A stretch of 64,000 nt of DNA from Phyllostachys edulis. Taxonomy: Eukaryota; Streptophyta; Magnoliopsida; Poales; Poaceae. Each line of letters begins with the position of its first letter. Position 1 is the stretch's first letter. The notes beneath the pieces are model-generated. The model did no database searches. It was not told the DNA's origin and saw only the letters and a list, made by a program, of their open reading frames with translations. The position numbers and the translations under genes were made by a program. Below, one piece after another: positions 1-11,487 of the stretch. The stretch lies in NCBI GenBank assembly GCA_036346405.1, contig CM070568.1, forward strand, positions 35,436,820 to 35,500,819. The letters are read 5' to 3'.

Positions 1-87
1 GCTAGCAGCTACAAGGTGATAAAGCCTCTCACGAAGGAGAGGAGTAAGAAGGGTAAGGTTGTGAGTCGCACGTTATTAATGCTTTCC

Positions 88-560
88 AGTCTAAGAAGAA
101 GGGCATAGGACAGCATGAGGCACATCTCGACATTGCAGGCGCGGAAGATCCACACCCATTAGTTGCACTCATGGATGTGGACAGCCTAACAGCAGCCCCA
201 TTATCCCTCCTCTAGACATCGCAGCGGCCGCAGTCGTAGTTGCCCAAAAGGAGAAGATCTCCATGGAGCAGATTGAGGCAGAAGTTTCTGAATACTTCGC
301 TGATTCGATCTAGTGCACGCATTGCATTTGGATCTTTTATAGTAACTTGCAGTTCGTAATTGAAGCAGAACATTGAATTATTTTTGAATAATGGTTGTAA
401 GCTCTAGGAGAGCAAAGCATTAAATTCTTATTATCAGTCCTGTAAGACTTATTCCCATATTTATAATAGCAAGTTATATTCTGATATCTGAAGTATTTTA
501 TTTATGTGTTGCGTACTTTCTGCTACATATTAATAAAGTACATTATATTAGAACGCGTGT
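88..560 (+). pseudogene. 3' end of an unrecognised gene, frame-broken
   Basis: Two open stretches in different frames lie end to end. The first (about 91-214) encodes INAFQSKKKGIGQHEAHLDI and then AGAEDPHPLVALMDVDS before a TAG. The second (about 187-313) encodes PPLDIAAAAVVVAQKEKIS and MEQIEAEVSEYFADSI, ending at TAG 311-313. A frameshift near 185 would join them into one lysine-rich to acidic C-terminal tail. An AATAAA at about 533 lies 220 bp past the stop and fits a 3' UTR. I do not recognise the family. The piece continues off the left edge of the window, so neither start nor exon structure can be given. The coding reading is inferred from composition and the plausible poly(A) signal. 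Confidence 0.35.
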
Positions 561-1189
561 GGTGCCCTATTGGAGGAAGTGTGCTTAGCCGGTAGCAGCA
601 CAACAAATACTAACTTGAGATAGACGAAAATCTTTCAGTCGATCAGCAAGAATGCTGTTAATCTTACGACAATCGTAGGCAGCGATACTTGTATAATAGG
701 CTCAGAAAGGGCCTCAATTATACCCCTAATGGGCACAACTTTGGTTATTGAAGAAACTTTGTTGTACCTATAATCGACTAGAACTCTCAAGGATATTCGC
801 GCAAACGGTTTCCACTTAGAGACTGAAGAAGAGTATGGTAAGTAATACCCGCTCATTATAAAGCGTGAAGAAAGTAGAAAAATGGTATTAGAACGACTTC
901 CTTCATTTGAAACTAGGCTATACTACACTAATATTAAGGCATCTGCAGCCTATACTGCCCTGAAAATCGTATTTAGAAGCTCTGAACCTTTTCTATCTCT
1001 GGCATGATAGATAATGCCACCTAGGTCTTAGAATGATGAGAAATATAATTAACAATTCACAGGGACATAATGTAAATGTAAATAATTTCCCGAATCAGGA
1101 AGATTTTGTGTGCCCCGTATGTGCCACCGGGAATTTAATTACTAAACCTTCTACGCTTATCTACGAGGTAATCGTTTGGATTGAACTCA
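561..1189. other. Gap without a recognised gene
   Basis: AT-rich sequence. A 73-codon open stretch on the minus strand (635-856) has mixed amino-acid composition, but I could not tie it to a family or to the adjacent exchange-factor remnant. No RNA gene or TE end was seen. Confidence 0.3.
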
Positions 1190-2680
1190 CCAGCGACGAT
1201 TACTCAACAATCATATCAATTGCTGACTTTATAAAAAGGTGATAGCTTAAGAAAGGAACCTGTGACTTTCCTGAATTTAACTCAAAGTCTGCTAGATCTG
1301 TTACTGAAAACACTACCTTTTTCTGAACACGGACGTTGGTGCTAGCGCTAGACAATATATGCTGCAAAAGAACAAAGCACTGGTACACCTCAACCTCGTT
1401 TTTGTGTATATTTTCATGATAGGATCTTTGCTACCAGTGACATTGCATTCCCATTTTCTGAAACGAACAACTCCTGACCATATTCATTGTTCCTAATCAA
1501 AGCGGATATAGCATACAGCGCCTTTGCAGCTTCTTCTGCAGAACTGAAAGAGCCCATCTTCACTAATCTTCCCAGAGATCCGTAAACAAGGATCTAGCCA
1601 AGTACGAAACAGTTTGTGTAAATATTGATAGACCATAGAATGATACATTGCAGGAATAGCAAATGGATTCTTGAGTAAGGGTAGTTCCAAAATAGAGAAT
1701 AATCACCATGATCTGGGTGAGAACACTTGGAAAGATATTCTTAAGTTCAAGGACATTACTTTTATTTAGCAAGTGAATTTCAAGGAAATTACCTGGCTTT
1801 GGACAAGAGCGTTATTCTGACTGGCTTTGCCCAACACCCATGCAGAAATTGTCCTTATTCTTTCACCAGCATTGTTAAGTTCTTGAATCACCGGAAGAAG
1901 GCCTCCAAGTTTGTCAAGGTCTGAAAATGAATGCAAGAAAATCATGTGGCCACTGGTGTGATAAAGTATAAATATAGAATAATCCCTGTTTTCAATAAAT
2001 ACCACAGAAATACGCTGCCGACTTTCCATGAATGGAAAACAGAGAGTTCAAAGTGCAGTTTTAATTTCTGGGATAAATAAGAATGCAATAGGTACATGGA
2101 GCATCTTAACATGCATCGATTGCAAAAGGAGATAGGTAAAAGCCTAAATATTTGTAAGTAAACCACATATTCTTTCAATGGACAAAAGTTGCAGATTTAC
2201 AATACATGCTTGGGTTGATTTGCCCAAGTGACCAACATTTATGTTTACAGTAAAAAATAATCACCATATTTACCATTATAATCGTTGATGGGCTCAACAA
2301 GAACTAAAAGCTCCTGCAATCAGTGGCGGAGGGAGGGGGAGACCGGCGGGGGCCACGGCTCCCCTATCCCACCAAAAAAATTCTTACTCTCCTTCATCCT
2401 TCACACTAAACGAACTTCTAAGTATGTATGCTGTCATAGAAAATGCATGTGTTTGATACTTGAATCATGTATATGACATCTTCCGAGTATGTACAGTGAA
2501 TTTTTTAGTCTAATGTTCATTGTATTTGTCCGGCCCACCCTATGTTTATTTTCTGGCTCCGCCACTGCCTGCAATGCACGTTGGTGATCCTCCTGTGAAA
2601 TCGAGGGATTATTTAAACCAGCAATTGCAATCTTCATCAACTCAGCATCTGATGGCATCTTTAACATCTCCATCAGCTCC
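1190..2680 (-). pseudogene. Fes1/SIL1-type Hsp70 nucleotide exchange factor remnant
   Basis: Armadillo-like exons of the HspBP1/Fes1/SIL1 family, which releases ADP from Hsp70 or BiP, are readable on the minus strand. In gene order: about 2680-2568 (PSDAELMKIAIAGLNNPSIS, QEDHQRALQ), continuing after the MITE at 2320-2285 (ELLVLVEPIND); 1920-1793 (DLDKLGGLLPVIQELNN, IRTISAWVLGKASQNNALVQ) with a ttttcag acceptor and a CAG/GTAATT donor; about 1590-1440 (GSLGRLVKMGSFSSAEEAAK, ALYAISALIRNN); and 1361 to about 1195 (HILSSASTNVRVQKKVVFSV, TDLADFELNSGKSQVPFLS) with a tcttttgcag acceptor. Removing the MITE and one TSD copy restores RALQ-ELLVLV in frame. The 5' part is missing, cut off by the LINE, an in-frame TAA follows AIDMIVE, and no later exons were found. 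I call it a dead fragment. The cytosolic (Fes1) versus ER (SIL1) type cannot be decided because the N-terminus is absent. Confidence 0.8.
2321..2567. mobile_element. hAT-type MITE inside an exchange-factor exon
   Basis: A 247-bp element with terminal inverted repeats CAGTGGCGGAG / CTCCGCCACTG is flanked by a perfect 8-bp duplication CCTGCAAT (2313-2320 and 2568-2575). The 8-bp TSD and the CAGTGGCGGAG-type ends are those of the hAT superfamily. It has no coding capacity. Removing it with one TSD copy restores the exchange-factor reading frame exactly, which confirms both ends. Confidence 0.9.
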
Positions 2681-5600
2681 TTTTTAGATAATGGAAGAGA
2701 AAACCTCTTCCGGCCTCTGTATCCGAGGATACACACAGCCCAAAATTTATTACATAAACCGAAGAATTCATAACCAGGTGAAACAGTAGCCCTATAAACC
2801 ATAATGAAGCGGCCAAACCTACACCGCCACAACATAAACCAACGGCAAAATAAAAGCCGTAAAACCAGTAAACATCCTTCTGAAGAGAAACAATGCTATA
2901 AAAGTGTTTCAAACATCTCGAAGCCTATTACATAGCTTCCACCCATTCTTGCAGAAGATCTCCCTTGTAATGACCTCCAATACTTTGCTCCCAGCTACCA
3001 AGGCCTCCCGTCTTCCTTGCCATTGCAAAGCTGACCAAGAGTGGATCCAATGGATGCATCTGAACATGACCTGCAAAGGATGGTCAATAATTTTCTTGTC
3101 GAAACGACATCATTACGACATAACCAGATAGACCAGTAAAGTGCCGTCGCCCCCACCAAAATAGATGCTTTTGACTCCGAATTAATACCTAATAACCAGT
3201 TCCCAAAGATATTGTGAATAGTATTAGGTCTGTTAAGATTAAAAGCAATTTGGACAATGCGCCAAGCAAAACGGGCAAAGCGACAATCAAAAAACAAATG
3301 TTGTATGGTCTCTTTTTTATCACAAAAACAACAATTTGTATCACCTCTCCAGTTCCGTTTTAATAAATTATCCTTAGTCAGAATGACTCCTCTACAAAGA
3401 TACCACAAGAAAATTTTTATCTTAAGAGGTACTTTAACTTTCCATAACTTCTGACATTGAAAACGACAATTGGTATCACCCAAAACATCATACATAGATT
3501 TGACAGAAAATTGTCCATTCCTATGCAAATTCCAACGAACCGAATCCTTATCCATGGTAAGATGAGCATTGGCTATTCTCACCATAAGATTATTGAAAAC
3601 CATTAAATTTGATCCAATAATCGCTCTCCTAAAACTCAACATTAAAGGGGTAGTTCCTAAAACATCCGCAACCAAAGCCTGTTTCTTCCGGACTACCTCA
3701 AACAAAGTTGGATAAAGTTCATAAAGAGGTCGATGCCCAATCCAAATGTCCTTCCAAAATCTGATTTGTTTTCCATCCCCAAGATTAAAAGAACAATGTT
3801 GAATAAAATCATACTTTACCTTCATCACTCCCTTCCAAAATTGGGAATCCCCGGGTTTACTCTCAACTTGAGAGACAGACTTATCATTCAAATATTTATT
3901 TTTAAGCAATTGCTGCCAAATTCCTTCCTCATTCAAAAGTTCAAACAACCATTTAGCCAAAAGACACTTATTTTTTATCTCGAGATTTTGAATTCCCAGG
4001 CCACCTTATTCTTTGGGCCTACAAAGAATATTCCATTTAGCCAACCTATATTTTTTTTATGGTTGTCACTCTGCCAATAAAATCTGGACCTAAAAAAATC
4101 CAGTCTTTTAAGAACCCCTTTGGGTATCTCAAAGAACGAAACATAAACATAGGGAGGCCACTCAAAACCGAATTTATAAGGACCAGTCTGCCTCCAATAG
4201 ATAAATTTTTCCCTTTCCAATTGCTCAACCTTTTTTCGAAGTGATCTTCCAAACCCTTCCATTCATTATTCCTTAACTTTCTAAAATGAATCGGAATATC
4301 CAAATATTTAAAGGGAAAAGAACCCCTCACATCCAAATAAATCTAGGTATTGAGATTCAAAATTTTTTGCTTCTCCAAAGCAAAAGAGCTCACTTTTATT
4401 AAAATTAATATTTAAACCAGAAAGTTGCTCAAACGCACAAAGAATAAGCTTCAAATTTTTTGCTTGATCAAAATTGTGATCCATGAAAAGAATAGTATCA
4501 TCGGCATATTGAAGGATAGAAAGACCATCATCAACCAAATGTGGTATGATCCCATTCACATGACCCTCATTCTTAGCCCTTCCAATAAAAATAGCTAACA
4601 TATCCACAACAATATTAAAAAGAATTGGAGACAGAGGGTCCCCTTGCCTAAGCCCTTTCTTGGTTTGAAAGTAAGGTCCAATGCTATTGTTAATCTTAAT
4701 CCCCACACTGCCCCCTGCAACGAATTTGTCAATCCAAGCACACCAACTTGGAGAGAAACCCTTCATTCTAAGAGCTTGCTGCAGAAAAGGCCATTTGACC
4801 TTATCATAAGCCTTTTCAAAATCAATCTTAAAAATGATACTGTCTAATTTCTTTTTATGAAGCTCATGGATTGTTTCATGTAACACAACTACTCCTTCCA
4901 TAATATTTCTCCCCGGCATAAAAGCCGTTTGAGATGATCTAACAACCTTTTGGGCAATGCCCATGAGACGATTAGTACCTACCTTAGTAAAAAATTTAAA
5001 ACTCACATTTAAAAGACAAATTGGCCTATATTGCTGAATTTGTCGTGCATCTTCTTTTTTTGGAAGTAATGAAATGACACCAAAATTGAGCCTGGAAAGA
5101 GGTAAATAGCCTCTATGAAAATCTCGAAAGAGAGCCATCAAGTCATTTTTAATAATGTTCCAAAAAACTTGATAAAATTCAGCTGGAAAGCCATCTGGAC
5201 CTGGAGCTTTATTATGCTCCATTTCAAAAATTGCATCTTTCACTTCCTCTTCAGTAAACAGTGGTCAAAGGGTATTTCTGTTCCCATGCCGTACTTACAA
5301 GGATTCTATCAAGTTTTTCAAAAGTGGGATTATCCAAATTATTTGCCCATGTAAATTGCCTACCAGACAGCCTAAGTTCTCTTAAGTCTAGGCTCTCAAT
5401 ACCAGCATTAAAAAGAAAAGGATAATGCCGATCAAAATTATCATTATTTTTCTCCTCACTGTGCCTTATAATATTAAAATCACCACCAATAAGAATAGGC
5501 AAGGTTTCTTTGCTACACGCCTGAACTAATTCAATTAGAAATTTATCTTTATAAGCTGGTTGTGCAGCACCATACATGCCCACAAGGATCCATTGGAACC

Positions 5601-5910
5601 CATCTTCTTTATTACGTAAATGAAGCTTAATAAAAAATATCCCTCAAAAATGGAGCCAACCTCAAAAACAGCCATGTTCACACCAAGTAAAATACCCCCA
5701 GAACGGCCCTGGGGTAGTAGCCAGTGCCAAAAAAAAATCCATACCACCGCTAAGATATTTTAGATACGAATTGGAAAAATCCTTCTTAACAGTTTCTAAA
5801 ATAGCAACAAAATCCATATGTTGTTCCCGAACTAACTCTGCAATGAATCTATGCTTCGCTGGGTCGCCAAGACCCCTACTATTCCAAAAAACACCAATTG
5901 TTGGCGCCAG
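2681..5910 (-). mobile_element. 5'-truncated L1-type LINE with internal deletion
   Basis: Minus-strand remains of ORF2 of a plant L1 LINE. The order is endonuclease (about 5900-5255; WNSRGLGDPAKHRF, then GGDFNIIRHSEEKNND and LDRILVSTAWEQKYPL), reverse transcriptase (5243-3975; NKAPGPDGFPAEFYQ, GLRQGDPLSPILFNI, catalytic LQYADDTILF), and zf-RVT (3960-2995; WKVKVPLKIKIFLWYLCR, CCFCDKKETIQHLFFDC). The endonuclease runs straight into the start of the RT domain with almost no linker, so several hundred bases have been lost near 5250. Frameshifts near 4320 and 3970 break the RT. The 3' end is placed at about 2681, where a typical LINE tail (GTGTATCCTCGGATACAGAG then TTATCTAAAAAG) abuts exchange-factor exon sequence. 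No matching TSD was found at the 5' side, so the left-to-right limits are approximate. Confidence 0.85.
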
Positions 5911-6586
5911 ACAAATACTCAATGCGAGAACACAAAACACACGCACACGTGAACACACACACACACGTAGCACCAGAAGCTAATAGGCTAGATAAATACA
6001 CATGCACGTATGTTTGGAAGCAATGGTTCACATGAACGGGGAAGCTATAGGAATTTTGGTGCTGCCAACAAACGCACGGCATGTTTTCTATTTTTTCTTT
6101 CCTCTTGCTTCAATCAAAACACGTATGATTACACATCCTTTTATAGACTACCAAGACAATTATTTACGTGAAGACAGTTCCATGACTTCAAATCTAGTCA
6201 AATACAGTAGTCACCATTTGTGCACAAACCACTCACTAAGTGAATTTATGCAGAACCTGGTGTTTAGTGCTTACTGCTTACCACCAATTGAGGTTCGATC
6301 TCAAAGTTGGTGATAATACTTGACAAGACACCTGCAAATTTTATGCCCCCAAAATTTCACTTCAGGTCGTCATGTGAATCCTTAATTCATAGAAACCAAA
6401 ATTTAGTTCTAGACTTTAACAGTCCTTCAGGATATTAAGATAAGACCAGCAATGTCTACATGTGCAAATGTGACAGCATTTTCTGCGGGTTTGCATGAAA
6501 TACAACAGAACATCGTACTGTCATACACGAAGCATTTAGCATTGCCGTACTGTCAGGCGCGAAGCATTGGCATGCCAGCGTCCCAA
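5911..6586. other. Gap between LINE and CACTA element
   Basis: Holds an (AC)n microsatellite at about 5940-5966 and mixed AT-rich sequence with no supported gene. The segment beginning TTGGCGCCAGACAAA (about 5900) resembles the edge of an LTR or its primer-binding region, but no matching second end was found. Confidence 0.3.
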
Positions 6587-6609
6587 CACTACCAGAAATA
6601 GGGTTTTTT

Positions 6610-7085
6610 CTGAGTGCCACAAACACTCGGGAAAAGAGACCAAACACTCGGGGAGCGATTTTCTCAAGTGTCACACTCGGGATAGATTAGTCGGGGTACA
6701 AACATTTTTCCGAGTGTAACACTTAGGAAATATTACTTTCCCGAGTGTAAACACAGACACTCGGGAAACGCAAACACTCGGGAAAAAACCCTGCTGAACG
6801 GCTTCTCCACCTGTAACGGAAATCTTTACCGAGTGTTGACACTCGGGAATACGCTGAAGAAACACTAATGTTTCCAACGTTTGACGGACGAAACCAGGGA
6901 AAATTGACACTTGTCTATTTTTCCCGAGTGCATGGCGAAAACGACACTCGGGAAAGCTTCCGACGAATTTCACAGGAAATTGCCACGGGTCAAATTTTCG
7001 GGAAAGATTTGGTCGCTTTCCCGAGTGTCGACACTCGGGAAAGGTTTGGTCGCTTTCCAGTGTCGACACTCGGGAAAGATGTGAC
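6610..7085. repeat. Subterminal repeat array, left CACTA end
   Basis: More than a dozen copies of a 9-12 bp motif, CCCGAGTGT or its complement ACACTCGGG, usually followed by AAA, occur in both orientations and often as facing pairs around GTCGACACTCGGGAAAG. The same motif recurs at the other end of the element. Such arrays bind the element-encoded DNA-binding transposase subunit in characterised CACTA elements. Immediately inward (7138-7225) is a short tandem array of CCATTCCACAGCAATCAAAT units of about 35 bp. Confidence 0.88.
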
Positions 7086-7225
7086 ACTTTCGGACACAAT
7101 GACAAAACAATGAGAACCCCATTTTTCACAAATTCAAGAAAAATCCATTCCACAGTAATCAAATAATCCATCCATCCATTCCACAGCAATCAAATAATCC
7201 ATTTATCCATCCATCCATTCCACAA

Positions 7226-8535
7226 TATATGTATAGATCGAACAAAAGACATGATAATAGTTCCAGAGCTCACAACATTCAAGTTCAAGTTTGAAAATGT
7301 AAGCATAAGCCAAGCCATGATACATATAACAGTTCCAAATAGTAATTTCATAGTCTTATATACATCAAACAAAAGCACGTATCACTGCTACCATTTGCAT
7401 GCATGCAATTTCTGCTTCAATCTTACGTGCACAAAAGCATCATTTTGCGAGTTCTACAGATACAACAAAACTTAATATTAGTGCCATCTTACAACAAAAG
7501 TAAGGAATTGATATTACATGAAAAGATAATTAACCAAACTATTGACAAAGCAAAAAAAAAATCCTTTAAATCAAGATGAGCAACATAATAACATGGCAAA
7601 TCAGTTAAGGGCATGCCTGGGGTGTGGGCCAGCTAGCTTGTGGCCTAATTGATCATTTACTTATGTCATCTACAGCACATGCAAGAGAAATTTTAGTATA
7701 ATGATGTACTACTGTAAAAAGGAATGAGCTGAAACTATATATGGACTTAATTAAGAGGTGCGAGGAGTGATATTTTGTTAGATATATAATTACATGCATG
7801 GTACCCACTTGTATGATGTACCTTTTAAAAGCTCTGCCAAATTCATATGTTGACGTGCTTATTAGCACCTAACAATATAGAACATGAAAAGCACAAAAGC
7901 TAAAAATGTTAAACTCAACTCTCAATATTTTGTCATTGTGAACTCTTGATCAACATTTATGTCTCAAGCACTTATCATCAAATTCATAGAAAGGAGTGTA
8001 CATACAAATTATTATATGTTGACACATTTCAAAAGAATTTATGATATAGATATAGTGAATTAGTTATATATGTAGCCATTTTTATCCATTTTATAGCAAG
8101 CACGATTGTGAATGTTTTCTAATATTGGTATCCTTTTAGTAGATCATGAAAATAGCAAGCACTGGTGGTGGCCTCTCGACGATGGACGATTCACATGATC
8201 TTCAACATTAGCACCAAATCTTGACATTAGCGATAGAAGCAACCGATCCCACCGTTCCCTACATTTTCATAAGAAATCGCATTATAAGAAATTTGCAGTA
8301 GCGATCAATAATTTCATTGCATGTCATTTCAATGTCTTCTGAATCAAGCACTCATAAGAGACTAACAATATAATAATCGATCACGATTACTAACCGGAGC
8401 AGATAAGTTAGGTAGTGGTTCCCCCGGTGGAGGGCCATTAAGTCGAGTCCCGATCCCGAGTGCCTGCATATTTGTTTGCACATTGCCATACATTAGCCAA
8501 GTACGAATATACATATTTTTTTGCATATTACTTTG
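7226..8535. other. Non-coding interior of CACTA element
   Basis: AT-rich sequence between the left subterminal array and the 3' end of the second transposase-like gene. No open frame of weight, no RNA gene and no TE end were seen. It is probably 3' flank of the minus-strand gene. Confidence 0.4.
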
Positions 8536-10800
8536 TTATTGTACGACCACGCTCCAACTAACCTGTAGGAGCGTTTGCTCCAACCCCTGCCTAGCCTCAA
8601 TTTCCTGTCGCAGCTGCACCTGAAGCTCGGAAACCTGAGAATGTAGCTCATGTGATGGTCGCGGTCGACTTTGAAGGTTTACTTCATCTGTTGATGCAGT
8701 ATTCGTGGTCCGGACCTCCGAGAGGGTTGTTAGTGTGCTAATGTAGCCGGCACCCATGAAGAAACGACCATGTTTCTTCCTCTTTCGACCTTTTGTACAC
8801 AATGATCGCGTCTAGTGGTGAATTCATTACATCGTAGTCCGGATCATGAATCTCCTTAGCAGCGTCAGTATATGCAGCCTGTTGGGAAAAATCATGAGGG
8901 AGCAAAAATCATCAGGGACAAAATGATCAGAAATCGTACCAAGTTCTCTCATTGCTTGTGGCATCGCACAAGGTGCCCTCTGATCACCCTCCTAGCTTCT
9001 ACATATGCCTCCATATCGGAGACAGCCTCTGCTTCTTCTTTTCCTCGCACCCAAAAAACCACGGCGGTCAATAAATATGTATCTGCAACATACAATCAAT
9101 ATGAACATGTTGACCTACCAGGTTCTTCTTGTAACGAGCCATGGAGGAGCTGCCTTGACGATGTGCTGCCCCATCCATCAACAATCTCCACTCCCTAGCA
9201 GCACGAGAGTCCTCTAACCATCGTTCGTTGCACCACCTCTCTTGGGCAATCTCCTGCCATGCATCTTCACACTTAAGGGCCTACCAAGGTATTGCCTAAA
9301 TTAACTAAGTGTTAAATATGAATAAACTAGAATTGATTGTAATCAAGGACATCGTTTGTACAGTTGGTTACCTGCATGTACTCGTCCAAAGTGATATACG
9401 TTTGGCAAGCCTCGGCCCTACGAATTTGCTGTCCAAGGACTTGTGTGTAGTAACAGATCACCGCTTGGATGCGTGCTTCGTAGATCATCTGTGGGATCAG
9501 ATTCTTAACACAATTACGCAGCACTCTCCTAGAATCAACTTCATGTCCCTCAGCCCATCTAAACCACCACTACAATCCGGCATATATTGGAAACAAACAA
9601 ATGTGTAAGATTATACCTTTGTTGCTAATGTATTACTCAAGGCATTGATAAAGAATAAGATGATTAAGTTGAAAGACAGCTATTTGATGAATTCATGAAA
9701 ACAGATGAAGTTGATGAAAGCGAAAAGGAATTGATAAAGAATAAGATGATTAAGTTAGTTGACATTTATTACTTGGCTCCGGATGCTCCAAAGACTGGGA
9801 ACAAGGTTAATACCAAAGTATATTATACTTGAACAGTTTATCTTTCTGCCCTCCCAACAGATCTATATTGAAGATGATCTGATGATAAAACAATATCCAG
9901 TTTATCTTTAATAGTTTATCTTTCTACCCTCCCAACAGATTAGCCTTTGTGCATACCAATGTAGTAAAATACCAAATCCAAGTAATTAATAATGCTCGGA
10001 CATACATTGGCAAAAGAATGTGTGAAAAGAGACTCTTGATAAGCATATACAATTTTAAAGGGTTGAATATAAATAAACACGATATATTAAATCTGAGGAT
10101 GCTTTCTTTAACATCTTGATTGATAAACCAAATATTTTACTATTAGTATGTTTTGTTTATTGAGAATTGAGTGAAAACAAATAAATTAAGCAGGCACTAA
10201 TGCAGTCCTATAGACCACAACTAATTAAAGACCACAACTAATTAAAGATTTGTAATATGTACAATATATCCATGCATTGTATACAATGGTACAATTGTCT
10301 TGAACTTAATTCGATTTTATCAAGTGGCGATTTTATCAATTAGTAACTAGGCTCAACAATAGCATTCAAATGTTTGAGCTTAATGACCATTATTAATGTG
10401 AGAATGAACTGTGAAGTTACTTATCATCATCTACAGAGTACACACATAGAAGCAATTTTGTAGAACATAGAAGCAGATTTGAATATTCAGTCACTAGATC
10501 CATAGAAGCAATTTTGTAGAACATAGAAGAAGATTTGAATATTCAGTCACTTACCCAAAAACTTTCCTCCACCCGCTGCAAACAGTTGTCAAATGGAACC
10601 TCTCCTTCAGCGGCGGTGGTATCTTCAGCGGCCTTGTAGTGGCACCATGTCCATGCAGGCTCCCGCCTTCCTCTGTAGGTGACCAAGCCAGGGAAGTGCC
10701 ATAGAATCAACACGCTAATTATGCCGTTCGGAAGTCTACATTTCTCACCCCCGCCTTCTTCTCGCCATTGCCTGCATATTAGTTTTTTTGAGGTATGCAA
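8536..10800 (-). pseudogene. Second CACTA gene, transposase_24-like (PF03004 type)
   Basis: Minus-strand exonic pieces in order: 10800-10543 (PGLVTYRGRREPAWTWCHYK, EGEVPFDNCLQRVEESFWV), 9524-9327 (YEARIQAVICYYTQVLGQQI, TYITLDEYMQVT), about 9290-9100 (WQEIAQERWCNERWLEDSRA) and 8802-8536 (RKRKKHGRFFMGAGYISTLT, LQVQLRQEIEARQGLEQTLL). The order of a conserved basic block, a region ending in LDEYMQV, a GRFFMGAG-like block and a C-terminal coiled coil is that of the plant transposase family found beside tnp2 genes in CACTA elements. Its usual role is binding the subterminal repeats. Frames change between pieces and I cannot assign all splice sites, so I treat it as degenerate. A 56-bp tandem duplication (10445-10553) lies at its 5' piece. 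Confidence 0.65.
10445..10553. repeat. 56-bp tandem duplication
   Basis: Two near-identical copies of a 56-bp unit beginning CATAGAAGCAATTTTGTAGA (10445 and 10501), differing at about one base. It overlaps an intron-exon edge of the second CACTA gene. Confidence 0.85.
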
Positions 10801-10839
10801 GTAAGTGGGCTAAATTAGTGAAAGTGTAAACAGTTACTT

Positions 10840-11487
10840 ACGTGTCGCCAACAGGAACGATGATAGTCTTCTCCTCCTCTCGGTTTGGTCGTCGTGGCAG
10901 GTTCGCAGGTCCTCGCAACCAAAATTCTTGTGCCTCATGGTGCTCATCCTCCTCACCCTCCGCCTCAGGGTGCTCTTCCTCCTCACCCTCCGCCTCACGA
11001 TGCTCATCCTCCACATCATCAGCACGCGAGGGCTGCGAGGTACAGGAGCCTGATCTACTAGAGGTAGACCCCTCGCTGCCCTCTCGAGGGGCCGCGGCTG
11101 CCCCTCTGCCTCCTCGAGGGGCCGTGGCTGCCCCTCTGCCTCCTCGAGTGGCCGCGGCTGCCCCTCTGCCTCCTCGAGTGGCCGCGGCTGCCCCTCTGCC
11201 TCCTCGAGTGGCCGCGCTGCCCCTCTGCCTTCTCGAGTGGAAAACAAGCGTTCGCCTCGTAGTTCCTTTTGTTCCCTCTCAATTGGATACATCCACCAGT
11301 TTTGCACTAGTCCCCCCATCTTAGCTTCATAGGGAAGATGGAGAATCAAATGTTGCATTGGATTGAAGAAGCCAGGTGGAAAGATCTTTTCCAACTTGCA
11401 AAGCAACACAGGTACTTCACGCTCCATAGTTGACATTACCATGAGATCTATCTCTTTCGCACATAGCTGTCGATAAAAGAAGCTCAA
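10840..11487 (-). pseudogene. CACTA transposase, C-terminal part
   Basis: Continuation of the tnp2-type transposase past the nested LTR. It encodes LSFFYRQLCAKEIDLMVMST, LEKIFPPGFFNPMQHLILHL and GGLVQNWWMYPIEREQKE, the conserved C-terminal domain (DUF4218-like) found after tnp2 in plant CACTA transposases. Joined across one TSD copy (CTCAA) with the piece ending CVWQAMAEL at 16059, the frame is continuous (AMAEL-SFFYRQ). After the conserved domain the frame enters a repeat-coded acidic and proline-rich tail (11087-11240), then an acidic Ser/Arg stretch. Confidence 0.85.
11087..11240. repeat. 30-bp minisatellite in transposase tail
   Basis: Five head-to-tail copies of a 30-bp unit containing GCGGCTGCCCCTCTGCCTCC and CTCGAG(T/G)GGCC. 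Because 30 is a multiple of three the array keeps the frame open, encoding a 10-residue repeat (RPLEEAEGQP on the minus strand). The last copy has lost one base. Confidence 0.9.

Noticed and set aside
635..856. Minus-strand 73-codon open frame as a further exchange-factor exon
   Set aside because: Its sequence does not resemble the expected C-terminal armadillo repeats, and no splice context links it to the exons at 1190-2680.
4644..4847. Plus-strand open frames opposite the LINE (also 3733-4080 and 5115-5354)
   Set aside because: They are shadows of the minus-strand reverse transcriptase and zf-RVT frames, which carry the conserved motifs.
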